Assembly (NCBI GenBank): GCA_034669505.1
Contig: JAXDNJ010000068.1
Location: forward strand, 1-10,197
Source: JAFASC01 sp034669505
GTDB lineage: Bacteria > Pseudomonadota > Alphaproteobacteria > Rhizobiales > Beijerinckiaceae
Direction: 5' to 3'
DNA length: 10,197 bases
The stretch's first letter is position 1, and the number at the start of each line of letters is the position of its first letter. Shown here piece by piece: positions 1 through 7,142 of the stretch. The notes under the pieces were generated by a model that saw nothing but the letters and a program-made list of their open reading frames with translations, ran no database searches and was not told where the DNA came from. Position numbers and translations under genes: made by a program.

Positions 1-1850
1 CCAAGCAGGATCAATATGGCTGCAACACGGAAGAACGCGGCATCGTCCTGCCGCTGCTGATCCACGGCGACGCGGCTTTCGCCGGCCAGGGTGTCGTGGC
101 AGAATGTTTCGGCTTGTCGGGATTGAAAGGCCATCGCACCGGCGGTTCGGTGCATTTCATCATCAACAATCAGATCGGCTTTACCACCTATCCGCGCTAC
201 TCGCGCTCTTCGCCATATCCCTCCGATGTCGCGAAGATGGTCGAGGCGCCGATCTTTCACGTCAATGGCGACGATCCCGAAGCGGTCGTCTTCTGCGCAA
301 AAGTCGCGACGGAGTTTCGGCAGAAATTCCAGAAGCCCGTCGTCATCGATATGTGGTGCTATCGCCGTTTCGGTCACAACGAAGGCGATGAGCCGAGCTT
401 CACGCAGCCGCTCATGTACAAGAAGGTGCGTGCGCATCCCACGACCTTTGAGATCTACTCCAACAAGCTCGTCGAGGAGAACCTCGTCACGGAAGCCGAG
501 GTCAAGCGGGTCGTCGCCGATTGGCGGAAGCACCTCGAAGAAGAGTACGAAGCCGGACAATCCTACAAGCCGAACAAAGCCGATTGGCTCGACGGCCGTT
601 GGGCCGGCTTGCGGCCCGCCAACGAAACCGAAGAGGCACGTCGCGGCCAGACCGGGGTGGATTTCGACAGACTGAAGGAAATTGGGCTGCGCCTCAATGA
701 GGTCCCCGATGAGTTCAACCTGCACAAGACGATTCGCCGCTTCCTCGACAATCGTCGCAAGGCGGTCGAGAGCGGCGAGGGTGTCGACTGGGCGTTGGGC
801 GAATCACTTGCCTTCGGTTCGCTGGTCGATGAAGGCCACCGCGTGCGCCTCTCCGGCCAGGACAGTGAGCGCGGCACGTTCTCGCAACGCCATTCCGTGC
901 TGATCGATCAGGAGACCGAGGCGCGATATGTGCCGCTCAACAACATCCGCGACGGACAGGGTCGCTTCGAAGTCATCAATTCGATGCTCTCGGAAGAGGC
1001 CGTGCTCGGCTTTGAATACGGCTATTCCCTCGCCGAGCCGAAGGCGCTGACGCTGTGGGAAGCGCAATTCGGCGATTTCGCCAATGGTGCGCAGGTTGTT
1101 TTCGACCAGTTCATCTCGTCCGGTGAGCGCAAGTGGCTGCGCATGTCGGGGCTCGTGTGCCTGTTGCCGCACGGCTATGAGGGCCAAGGGCCTGAACATT
1201 CCTCGGCGCGGCTCGAACGCTACCTGCAGATGTGCGCCGAAGACAATATGCAGGTCGCAAACTGCACGACTCCCGCGAATTACTTCCACATCCTGCGGCG
1301 CCAGCTGAAACGCGATATCCGCAAACCGCTCATCCTGATGACGCCGAAATCGCTGCTGCGCCACAAACGCGCGCTCTCGCGTCTCGAAGAGATGGCGATC
1401 GGCACCTCGTTCCATCGCGTCCTGTGGGACGATGCGGAATATCTGAAGAGCGAGAAGATCAGGCTTCTCGACAACGACAAGATCAGGCGCGTCGTGCTCT
1501 GCTCCGGCAAGGTCTATTACGACCTTTACGAGGAGCGCGAGAAGCGCGAAATCAACGACGTCTACTTGATGCGCGTCGAGCAGCTCTATCCCTTCCCGCT
1601 GAAGGCGCTGGCGACCGAACTCTCGCGTTTCAAGAATGCCGAGATCGTCTGGTGCCAGGAAGAGCCGAAGAATATGGGCGCTTGGTCATTCGTCGAGACA
1701 TATCTCGAATGGGTGCTGAACCAGGTTGGACGCAAGGGTCAACGTCCGCGCTATATCGGACGCGCTGCGTCGGCGGCGACGGCAACCGGCGTCATGTCGA
1801 AACATCTTGCGCAATTGAAAACTTTTCTCGACGAGGCTTACGCGGCTTAA
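1..1850 (+). CDS. sucA: 2-oxoglutarate dehydrogenase E1 component, 5'-truncated by window edge
   Basis: Thiamine-diphosphate-dependent E1 subunit of the cytoplasmic 2-oxoglutarate dehydrogenase complex. It decarboxylates 2-oxoglutarate and transfers the succinyl group to the lipoyl arm of SucB. The frame is open from base 3 and continues from outside the window; about 615 C-terminal residues are present, against roughly 950-1000 for full-length family members. The visible part begins inside the TPP-binding domain, with HGDAAFAGQG (63-92) and INNQIGFTT (162-188) giving the GD...NN signature that binds Mg-TPP. CYRRFGHNEGDEP follows near 357-395. The transketolase-like pyrimidine-binding domain carries LLPHGYEGQGPEHSSARLER near 1160-1220, and the C-terminal domain ends with SAATATGVMSKH. 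The frame is intact to a TAA stop. sucB starts 52 bp downstream on the same strand, as expected for this operon. The identification is close to certain; the real start lies upstream of the window. Confidence 0.97.
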   Translation, partial: KQDQYGCNTEERGIVLPLLIHGDAAFAGQGVVAECFGLSGLKGHRTGGSVHFIINNQIGFTTYPRYSRSSPYPSDVAKMVEAPIFHVNGDDPEAVVFCAKVATEFRQKFQKPVVIDMWCYRRFGHNEGDEPSFTQPLMYKKVRAHPTTFEIYSNKLVEENLVTEAEVKRVVADWRKHLEEEYEAGQSYKPNKADWLDGRWAGLRPANETEEARRGQTGVDFDRLKEIGLRLNEVPDEFNLHKTIRRFLDNRRKAVESGEGVDWALGESLAFGSLVDEGHRVRLSGQDSERGTFSQRHSVLIDQETEARYVPLNNIRDGQGRFEVINSMLSEEAVLGFEYGYSLAEPKALTLWEAQFGDFANGAQVVFDQFISSGERKWLRMSGLVCLLPHGYEGQGPEHSSARLERYLQMCAEDNMQVANCTTPANYFHILRRQLKRDIRKPLILMTPKSLLRHKRALSRLEEMAIGTSFHRVLWDDAEYLKSEKIRLLDNDKIRRVVLCSGKVYYDLYEEREKREINDVYLMRVEQLYPFPLKALATELSRFKNAEIVWCQEEPKNMGAWSFVETYLEWVLNQVGRKGQRPRYIGRAASAATATGVMSKHLAQLKTFLDEAYAA

Positions 1851-1902
1851 GGCCGCTGAGGCCCTTTTCCTCGAATCCGCAATCGCGGCGAAGTGACGGA
1901 CG

Positions 1903-3177
1903 ATGGCGACAGAAATCCGCGTACCTACACTCGGTGAGTCGGTTACTGAGGCGACGATCGGCAAGTGGTTCAAGAAGGCTGGCGATGCCGTGAAGGCCGA
2001 CGAGCCGCTGGTCGAGCTCGAGACCGACAAGGTGACCCTTGAAGTCAACGCACCGGCGGCCGGCGTTCTCGCCGAAATCACCGCCAAGGACGGCGAGACG
2101 GTCACGCCGGGTGCGCTGCTCGGCCAGATCAGCGAGGGCGCGGGCGCCGCCGCAGCCCCGGCAAAGAGCCAGGCCAAAGCCCCGGTATCCCCGCCTGCCA
2201 CTGCGCCCGCCCAAGCGCCCGCCGCGTCACGAGCCGCAGCTGCCGCGACGAATGGCGGCCCCCAATCCCAATCAGCGCCGACGCAAATGCCGCCAGCCCC
2301 ATCGGCCGCAAAAATTGCCACGGAGCGGGGCATCGACACCGGCGCGGTCGCCGGCTCTGGCAAACGCGGGCAAGTGCTGAAGGGAGACGTGCTGGCGTTC
2401 ACGCCGCCGAGTGCGCCCGCTTCCGTTCCCGCCCCGGCGCCGTCGCAGGTGCGAGCGCCGTCCCCGGCCGACGACGCCGCGCGCGAAGAGCGCGTGCGGA
2501 TGACGAAGCTGCGGCAGACTATCGCCCGCCGCCTCAAGGAAGCGCAAAGCACCGCCGCGATGCTGACGACCTTCAATGAGGTCGACATGACCGGCGTCAT
2601 GAGCCTGCGCAGTCACTACAAGGATATTTTCGAGAAGAAGCACGGGGTGAAGCTCGGATTCATGGGCTTTTTCGTCAAAGCCTGCACGCAGGCTTTGAAG
2701 GAAGTCCCGAACGTCAACGCCGAAATCGACGGCACCGACATCGTCTATAAAAACTACTGCCATATCGGCGTGGCCGTCGGAACCGACAAAGGACTGGTCG
2801 TGCCGGTCGTCCGCGATGCCGATCAAAAGTCGATTGCCGAGATTGAAAGAGCGATCGCCGACTTTGGCAAACGCGCGCGCGACGGCCAGCTAAAAATCGA
2901 GGAGATGCAGGGCGGCACGTTTACGATTTCGAACGGCGGCGTTTATGGCTCGCTGATGTCGACGCCGATCCTCAACGCCCCGCAATCCGGCATTCTAGGC
3001 ATGCACAAAATCCAGGAGCGGCCGGTTGTCGTTGCCGGCAAGATCGAAATCCGCCCGATGATGTATCTCGCGCTTTCCTACGATCACCGTGTCGTCGACG
3101 GCAAAGAGGCGGTGACCTTCCTGGTGCGCGTGAAAGAAGCGCTCGAAGACCCGGCGCGGCTCGTGCTCGATCTTTAA
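1903..3177 (+). CDS. sucB: dihydrolipoyllysine-residue succinyltransferase (E2 of 2-oxoglutarate dehydrogenase)
   Basis: Core E2 subunit of the 2-oxoglutarate dehydrogenase complex. It carries the lipoyl arm and transfers the succinyl group to CoA. The protein is 424 residues, typical of the family. Domains in order: an N-terminal lipoyl domain (about 2-77) with the modified lysine in ETDKV (K43); a long Ala/Pro/Gln-rich flexible linker (about 78-131); a peripheral-subunit-binding domain (about 133-167, APSAAKIATERGID...GKRGQVLKGDVL) that docks E1/E3; a second Pro/Ala linker; and the acyltransferase catalytic domain (about 196-424). The catalytic DHRVVDG motif gives His395 and Asp399. The ATG at 1903 fixes the standard MATEIRVPTLGESVTEA start. 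It is flanked by sucA upstream and a MAPEG gene 18 bp downstream. The sequence does not suggest the pyruvate or branched-chain E2, and the sucA neighbour supports the 2-oxoglutarate assignment. Confidence 0.97.
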   Translation: MATEIRVPTLGESVTEATIGKWFKKAGDAVKADEPLVELETDKVTLEVNAPAAGVLAEITAKDGETVTPGALLGQISEGAGAAAAPAKSQAKAPVSPPATAPAQAPAASRAAAAATNGGPQSQSAPTQMPPAPSAAKIATERGIDTGAVAGSGKRGQVLKGDVLAFTPPSAPASVPAPAPSQVRAPSPADDAAREERVRMTKLRQTIARRLKEAQSTAAMLTTFNEVDMTGVMSLRSHYKDIFEKKHGVKLGFMGFFVKACTQALKEVPNVNAEIDGTDIVYKNYCHIGVAVGTDKGLVVPVVRDADQKSIAEIERAIADFGKRARDGQLKIEEMQGGTFTISNGGVYGSLMSTPILNAPQSGILGMHKIQERPVVVAGKIEIRPMMYLALSYDHRVVDGKEAVTFLVRVKEALEDPARLVLDL

Positions 3178-3195
3178 TTCGACAAGGGGGAGATC

Positions 3196-3588
3196 ATGCC
3201 GCTGGAACTAAAACTTCTTGCCTGGAGCGTGGTGCTCCTCCTGGTGCACATCGTCTTGCAGGCGGCCTCCTCCTCTAGCGAGCTTGGCCTGCCCTATGCA
3301 ATGTCCCCGCGCGATGAGGGACACAAGCCGCGCAGCGTCTATGCCGGGCGCACTGCCCGTGCCCTCGCAAATCTGCTCGAAACCTATCCCGCCTTTGTTG
3401 GGCTCGCACTCGCCCTTGTCATCTCCGGCAAGACGGGTGACATCGGCGCGATGGGCGCGGAAATCTACCTCGCCGCGCGCGTGCTTTATCTGGTCGTTTA
3501 CGCCGTCGGTATCTCTGTCGTGCGCACGCTGCTGTGGGCGGCCTCGATCATTGGCCTGATCATGATGCTGGTGCGGCTCCTCGGCTGA
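3196..3588 (+). CDS. MAPEG-family small integral membrane protein
   Basis: A 130-residue protein that is mostly hydrophobic, with about four predicted membrane segments (roughly 5-24, 62-78, 88-107 and 109-129). The segment GRTARALANLLETYPAF (51-67) has the Arg...Asn-x-x-Glu-x-x-Pro pattern (N59, E62) typical of MAPEG proteins, a family named for eukaryotic eicosanoid and glutathione metabolism enzymes. Bacterial members of this size are mostly uncharacterised, so no substrate can be given. A purine-rich ribosome-binding site (AGGGGGAG, 3185-3192) lies 3 nt before the ATG, closer than usual. From general knowledge, a MAPEG gene between sucB and lpdA is common in Hyphomicrobiales, so this is probably an old resident of the operon, unlike the pair that follows. 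No direct role in 2-oxoglutarate oxidation can be inferred from sequence. Confidence 0.85.
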   Translation: MPLELKLLAWSVVLLLVHIVLQAASSSSELGLPYAMSPRDEGHKPRSVYAGRTARALANLLETYPAFVGLALALVISGKTGDIGAMGAEIYLAARVLYLVVYAVGISVVRTLLWAASIIGLIMMLVRLLG

Positions 3589-3594
3589 TAAGAG

Positions 3595-3846
3595 GTGCCC
3601 ACCGTCGCGATCGTCGACGGGGTGAAGATACAGTTCTTCTTCGGAGATCACCCGCCGGCGCACTTCCATGTTGATTTTGCGGGCGCGAGAGCACAGATCA
3701 GGCTTTCGGATCTTGAGGTCATCGAAGGGTATCTGCCGGCGGCGAAATTGCTGGCGGTGAGGCGCTGGGCAGCAACGCGGCGCGGAGAGCTGAGATCATG
3801 TTGGGAGAAGGCAGTCGCCAACCAGAACCCTGGGAAGGTCGAGTAG
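3595..3846 (+). CDS. DUF4160 domain protein
   Basis: An 83-residue soluble protein with no signal peptide or membrane segment. It is recognised as DUF4160 by the N-terminal MPTVAIVDGVKIQFFFGDHPPAHFHVDF pattern, split here as a start MPTV plus a DHPPAHFHV box (residues 18-26). A LEVIEGYLP stretch and a WA..RR.EL.SCWE C-terminal helix follow. The clustered histidines (H19, H23, H25) are the family hallmark and could be catalytic or metal-binding; that is inference. The start is GTG at 3595, chosen because it gives the usual MPT N-terminus; it lies 6 bp after the MAPEG stop, with only a weak AAGAG upstream. The next gene (DUF2442) overlaps its last 49 bp. DUF4160 and DUF2442 genes are often neighbours and have been suspected to form a toxin-antitoxin-like or regulatory pair. 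The function is not established, and I do not assign toxin or antitoxin roles. Confidence 0.85.
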   Translation: MPTVAIVDGVKIQFFFGDHPPAHFHVDFAGARAQIRLSDLEVIEGYLPAAKLLAVRRWAATRRGELRSCWEKAVANQNPGKVE

Positions 3847-4136
3847 AACTGGGACAGCAAATCGTCACCGTCGCCGTTCCGTCCTTTCCCGTCGTCCAGG
3901 TGACCTTTGCTGACGGCTACAAGGCATCGTTCGATTTCGGTGAGCGCTTGAACCGTTTGTCCATCATGGAACCCCTACGTGATCCCGACCTTTTTGCTAC
4001 GGCGCATCCTGGATCGAACGGCGGATCGCTCGAATGGATTAGCAAAGAAGGCGAGGAGATCGACTTTTGTGCCGATACGCTTCGCATGGAAGCCGAAGGC
4101 ATCTGGGATCCAATAACACGCGAATGGAAAGTCTAG
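3798..4136 (+). CDS. DUF2442 domain protein
   Basis: A 112-residue protein recognised as DUF2442 from FPVVQVTFADGYKASFDF, then the core PLRDPDLFATA and GGSLEWI...EIDFCADTL. Family members are usually about 80-100 residues, and homology begins about 25 residues in. The first residues (MLGEGSRQPEPWEGRVELGQQ) are encoded in the overlap with the upstream DUF4160 gene. The ATG at 3798 is preceded by GGAGAG (3784-3789) at 8 nt, which supports that start despite the 49-bp overlap. No good alternative ATG or GTG start is visible before the conserved region. Its TAG stop ends one base before the TTG start of lpdA. The overlap with DUF4160 points to translational coupling and a likely shared or antagonistic role. 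The function is unknown; a DNA-binding or antitoxin-like role has been proposed for neighbours of this type but cannot be shown here. Confidence 0.85.
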   Translation: MLGEGSRQPEPWEGRVELGQQIVTVAVPSFPVVQVTFADGYKASFDFGERLNRLSIMEPLRDPDLFATAHPGSNGGSLEWISKEGEEIDFCADTLRMEAEGIWDPITREWKV

Positions 4137-4140
4137 TTTG
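4126..4140 (+). promoter_or_regulatory. ribosome-binding site and TTG start of lpdA inside the end of the DUF2442 gene
   Basis: GGAAAG at 4126-4131 sits 6 nt before a TTG start codon at 4138-4140. The DUF2442 stop codon TAG (4134-4136) lies between them. TTG is chosen because it gives MPYDLIVIGTGPGG, the standard N-terminus of dihydrolipoamide dehydrogenases, and no ATG or GTG in this frame can produce that N-terminus. The geometry predicts that ribosomes finishing DUF2442 re-initiate on lpdA. Confidence 0.75.
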
Positions 4141-5550
4141 CCGTACGATCTCATTGTCATCGGCACCGGCCCCGGCGGCTATGTCTGCGCAATCCGCGCC
4201 GCGCAGCTCGGCATGCGCGTCGCCGTCGTCGAGAAGTGGAAGACCTATGGCGGCACCTGCCTTAACATCGGCTGCATTCCCTCGAAGGCGCTGCTCTATG
4301 CCTCCGACATGTTCGAGGAAGCCGGCCATAGTCTCGCGGCGCTCGGTGTCGTCACCGGCGCGCGGAAGCTCGATCTGCCGGCGATGATGAAACACAAGAG
4401 CGATACGGTGGCGGCGAACGTCAACGGCGTCGCGTTCCTGTTCAAGAAAAACAAGGTCGATGCCTTCATCGGAACCGGCCGCATCGCTGCGCCGGGTAAG
4501 GTTGAGGTCATATCGGCCGATGACAAAACCCAGACGCTCGAGACGAAGAACATCGTCATCGCCACCGGCTCCGACGTCGCAAGACTGCGCGACAAGGACG
4601 GCAAGACGATCGAGATTGACGAGAAGACGATTGTCTCTTCGACCGGCGCGCTCGAATTTTCTGCCGTGCCGAAGACTCTCGTCGTCGTCGGCGCCGGTAT
4701 TATCGGGCTCGAACTCGGCTCGGTGTGGCGGCGTCTCGGCTCCGATGTGATCGTGATCGAATTCCTCGATCGCATTCTGCCCGGCATGGACCTCGAAGTC
4801 TGCAAGCAGTTCCAGCGCATGCTGGAGAAGCAGGGCTTCAGGTTTCACATGTCGAGCAAGGTCACCGGCGTTGCAAAGAAAGGGAAAGGCGCGAGCGTCA
4901 CCTTCGAGCCTGTTGCCGGCGGGGACGCGCAAACGATTGACGCCGATAAGGTGCTCATCGCCACCGGACGCGCGCCTTACACCAAAGGATTGGGACTGGA
5001 GCAACTCGGGATCGCGCTCGATCGCGGCCGGATTCCGATCGACGAGCATTTTGCGACAAGCGTGTCCGGCATTTATGCCATAGGCGACATCGTGCGCGGG
5101 CCGATGCTCGCCCACAAAGCCGAAGACGAAGGCATCGCCGTCGCCGAAATCATTGCGGGACAGGCGGGCCATGTGAACTACGAAGCAATTCCCGGCGTCG
5201 TCTACACGATGCCGGAGGTTGCCGCGGTCGGCGCGACGGAGGAAGAGCTGAAAGAGCGCGGCACGCGCTACAATGTCGGCAAGTTCCCGTTCACCGCCAA
5301 TGGCCGGGCACGTTCGATGCGCCACACCGACGGCTTCGTGAAAGTGCTCGCAGACGCCGAGACCGACCGCGTGCTCGGCGTGCACATTATCGGCGCCGGC
5401 GCCGGCGAACTGATCGCCGAGGCGACGGTGCTGATGGAATTCGGCGGCTCATCCGAAGATCTGGCGCGCACCTGTCACGCGCATCCGACGATGTCGGAAG
5501 CGGTGAAGGAAGCCGCGATGGCGGTCGAGAAGCGCGCGATTCACATCTGA
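4138..5550 (+). CDS. lpdA: dihydrolipoamide dehydrogenase (E3)
   Basis: Cytoplasmic FAD flavoenzyme that re-oxidises the dihydrolipoyl arm of SucB and passes electrons to NAD+. At 470 residues it is full length. An N-terminal FAD Rossmann motif GTGPGG (9-14) leads to the redox-active disulfide GGTCLNIGCIPSK with Cys41 and Cys46. The NAD-binding Rossmann motif is VVVGAGIIGLELGS (182-195). The second FAD contact is GIYAIGD (311-317). The C-terminal dimer-interface active site is HAHPTMSE, with catalytic His449 and Glu454. All expected residues are present. It is the last gene of the sucA-sucB operon and starts with TTG one base after the DUF2442 stop. Position beside sucAB suggests the OGDH-dedicated E3, but the enzyme may also serve pyruvate dehydrogenase. 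A hairpin overlaps its stop codon. Confidence 0.96.
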   Translation: MPYDLIVIGTGPGGYVCAIRAAQLGMRVAVVEKWKTYGGTCLNIGCIPSKALLYASDMFEEAGHSLAALGVVTGARKLDLPAMMKHKSDTVAANVNGVAFLFKKNKVDAFIGTGRIAAPGKVEVISADDKTQTLETKNIVIATGSDVARLRDKDGKTIEIDEKTIVSSTGALEFSAVPKTLVVVGAGIIGLELGSVWRRLGSDVIVIEFLDRILPGMDLEVCKQFQRMLEKQGFRFHMSSKVTGVAKKGKGASVTFEPVAGGDAQTIDADKVLIATGRAPYTKGLGLEQLGIALDRGRIPIDEHFATSVSGIYAIGDIVRGPMLAHKAEDEGIAVAEIIAGQAGHVNYEAIPGVVYTMPEVAAVGATEEELKERGTRYNVGKFPFTANGRARSMRHTDGFVKVLADAETDRVLGVHIIGAGAGELIAEATVLMEFGGSSEDLARTCHAHPTMSEAVKEAAMAVEKRAIHI

Positions 5551-5559
5551 ATCGCGCGC
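5532..5559. terminator. perfect 12-bp inverted repeat spanning the lpdA stop codon
   Basis: GCGCGCGATTCA (5532-5543), loop CATC, then TGAATCGCGCGC (5548-5559): every one of the 12 pairs matches and the lpdA TGA lies inside the right arm. It sits between convergent genes (lpdA and the 77-aa gene), where a bidirectional terminator is expected. No run of T follows on either strand, so intrinsic termination is plausible but not shown. It could equally act as an mRNA 3'-end stabiliser. A second small palindrome, CTAAG-GCG-CTTAG, follows directly at 5561-5573 and contains the stop codon of the opposing gene. Confidence 0.6.
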
Positions 5560-5569
5560 GCTAAGGCGC

Positions 5570-5803
5570 TTAGTGACGGGCGGTCTTCTTCTTTGTTTTG
5601 ACGGGGGCGACCGGCGCGGGCGCCTCGTCTTCTTCTGCGGCAGCTGCCGGCGCGGCTTGCGGCTGTCCTCCCCCCCAAAGCTGAGATGTCGGCATGTTGA
5701 TTTGCCGCGCGTCGCCGAGGCCGTTCACGCCGCCTTCGAACTGCGCGAAAGCGGGGGACGCCGCGAAGAGCGCGAGGCCGCCAAGGAAGAACAATTTACG
5801 CAT
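5570..5803 (-). CDS. small secreted protein, hypothetical
   Basis: A 77-residue protein of unknown family. Residues 1-20 (MRKLFFLGGLALFAASPAFA) form a textbook Sec signal peptide: two basic residues, a hydrophobic core and an AFA cleavage site before Gln21. The mature part of about 57 residues begins QFEGGVNGLGDARQINMPT, then becomes rich in Ala, Pro, Gln and acidic residues. It ends with a basic tail (VKTKKKTARH), suggesting an unstructured periplasmic peptide that may contact anionic surfaces; that is inference. AGGAG on the minus strand (5811-5815) lies 7 nt before the ATG, a strong ribosome-binding site that supports a real gene. It follows the lipoprotein gene by 33 bp on the same strand and is probably co-transcribed with it. 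It converges on lpdA across a 19-bp gap. No function can be assigned. Confidence 0.75.
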   Translation of the reverse strand: MRKLFFLGGLALFAASPAFAQFEGGVNGLGDARQINMPTSQLWGGGQPQAAPAAAAEEDEAPAPVAPVKTKKKTARH

Positions 5804-5836
5804 TGGTTTTCTCCTGGTTGAGACGTTTGAAGCTAT

Positions 5837-7135
5837 TTAGGTTCCGTCGGGCGCACCGGCGAAGGAGCGCGGCGCGGGCGACACAACGGTCGTTGCGCCG
5901 TTGTTGATCTGCAGCACGGATAGTCCGCGCTCGTTCTGTCCGTCGGGCCGGAAGCGGAAGACCCCGTCGGCGCCATTAAAGCCGGATGGGTTCGTCAGCA
6001 CGCTGTCGGAATAGCGCTGCGGTCCTTGACTGCGCGCCAGCGCCGCGGCCAGCATCGTCGCGTCATAGGCGAGCGTCGCGATCCGTGTCGGATCGCTGCC
6101 GAACTTCGCGCGATAGCGTTCGGCGAATTGGTTGAAGCCGCCGTTCTCGGGCGCCGCAAACCAGGCGCCCTGCAGCGCCGGCAATTTTAGCACGCGCGCG
6201 TCGTTCCAGAGGCCCGTCCCGAGAAGCTGCACTTTCGCGGAATCGATCCCGGCGGCGACGAGCTGCTGGGAGACGGCACCCATGGCCTCGGCCTGCTCGG
6301 GAATGAACAGCGTGTCGATCTGCCCGCCGAGCCCCGCGATCTTCTGCGCCGACGCGGCAAGGCCGGATGGCGCATAGCGCTCGATCGTCATGACGCGCAG
6401 GCCGCGTTTGGCGGCGATCTGCTGGAACGCGGCCAGCGCGACGTTGCCGTAATCGTTCTGCGGAACGAGCGCGGCGATCGATCTCTTGCCCTTCGAGGCG
6501 GCGAAATCGATGATCCGGTCGACATAGCTCTCGACCAGGAATGACAGGAGATAGACCCCGCGCGTCGCCGTCGAGGTATCGGTGGAGAAGGCGATGACCG
6601 GCTTGCCGGCCCCGCGCGCGACGCGTCCGGTCTCGCGCACATCCGGGGCGAAAAGCGGGCCGATCAGAAGCTCGGCGCCTTCGCCCGTCGCGGCTTGCGC
6701 GGCGGCGCGCGCGCCATCGGGCGTCGAATGATCATCCTTGACGAGCAGGGTGATGTCGTTTGCGCCCGACTCCGTCACTGCCAGTTCCGCGGCGTTGCGC
6801 AACGATGTGCCGACGACGCTCTGCCCCGAGCCTTGCGTGAGCGGCACGATGAGCCCGATCCTGACTGGGCCGGTGCCGATCTGGTCGCCAGTCGCGGCCG
6901 GGCCCCCAAGCGGCTGGCTTTCGACCGGGCTTGTCGGCGCCCCCAGGAAGTCGTCCTTCTCTTGCTGCGACATGCGCCGCCCGCTACCGGCCGAGCAGGC
7001 CGTCAGCGCGAGCACGCAGACGAGCGCCACACCAAGTCTGAGGTGGCCGCGCGCGGGGGCGGGATGGACCGGCAAACAGACCTCCACGGCCCCACGCGCG
7101 CAAAATCGCAGCGCACCCTTTTTGGCCGAGAACAT
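5837..7135 (-). CDS. lipoprotein of the LpoA-like / periplasmic binding protein type I family (putative penicillin-binding protein activator)
   Basis: An outer-envelope lipoprotein related to ABC-type substrate-binding proteins and to the PBP-activating LpoA domain. The N-terminus has a hydrophobic stretch VALVCVLALTAC ending in a lipobox (LTAC; Cys codon at 6995-6997), so lipidation and periplasmic location are likely. A disordered Ser/Pro/Gly segment follows, then a two-lobed PBP type I domain starting at PVRIGLIVPLTQGSGQSV. It has GAELLIGPLFAPDV, PVIAFSTD, ALVPQNDYGNVALAAF and TLAYDATMLAAAL, all normal for the family. The start is uncertain: ATG 7135 gives 432 residues with a 46-residue leader, and GTG 7087 gives 416 with a more normal 30-residue leader. 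An extension to 7459 is open but overlaps rsmI antisense and does not look like protein. The role in peptidoglycan synthesis rests on family knowledge; amino-acid binding is the alternative. It is divergent from rsmI, a common alphaproteobacterial arrangement. Confidence 0.85.
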   Translation of the reverse strand: MFSAKKGALRFCARGAVEVCLPVHPAPARGHLRLGVALVCVLALTACSAGSGRRMSQQEKDDFLGAPTSPVESQPLGGPAATGDQIGTGPVRIGLIVPLTQGSGQSVVGTSLRNAAELAVTESGANDITLLVKDDHSTPDGARAAAQAATGEGAELLIGPLFAPDVRETGRVARGAGKPVIAFSTDTSTATRGVYLLSFLVESYVDRIIDFAASKGKRSIAALVPQNDYGNVALAAFQQIAAKRGLRVMTIERYAPSGLAASAQKIAGLGGQIDTLFIPEQAEAMGAVSQQLVAAGIDSAKVQLLGTGLWNDARVLKLPALQGAWFAAPENGGFNQFAERYRAKFGSDPTRIATLAYDATMLAAALARSQGPQRYSDSVLTNPSGFNGADGVFRFRPDGQNERGLSVLQINNGATTVVSPAPRSFAGAPDGT

Positions 7136-7142
7136 CGCAGTG

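Noticed and set aside
1849..1868. Small hairpin after the sucA stop (GGCC/GGCC with a bulge) followed by TTTT, as a terminator or attenuator
   Set aside because: The stem is only four perfect pairs plus two across a bulge, and sucB must be co-expressed with sucA; too weak to call.
1232..1993. 253-codon plus-strand frame bridging sucA and sucB
   Set aside because: Overlaps the conserved sucA 3' end and sucB start in another frame; Arg-rich, no motifs.
1686..2600. 304-codon minus-strand open frame across the sucA end and sucB
   Set aside because: Low-complexity Ala/Ser/Gly product that mirrors the sucB Pro/Ala linker; a shadow of the real gene.
4039..5385. 448-codon open frame on the minus strand antisense to lpdA
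   Set aside because: It lies wholly opposite a well-supported lpdA with all catalytic motifs. Its product is rich in His/Arg/Asp as expected for the antisense of GC-rich coding DNA, and it has no recognisable domain.
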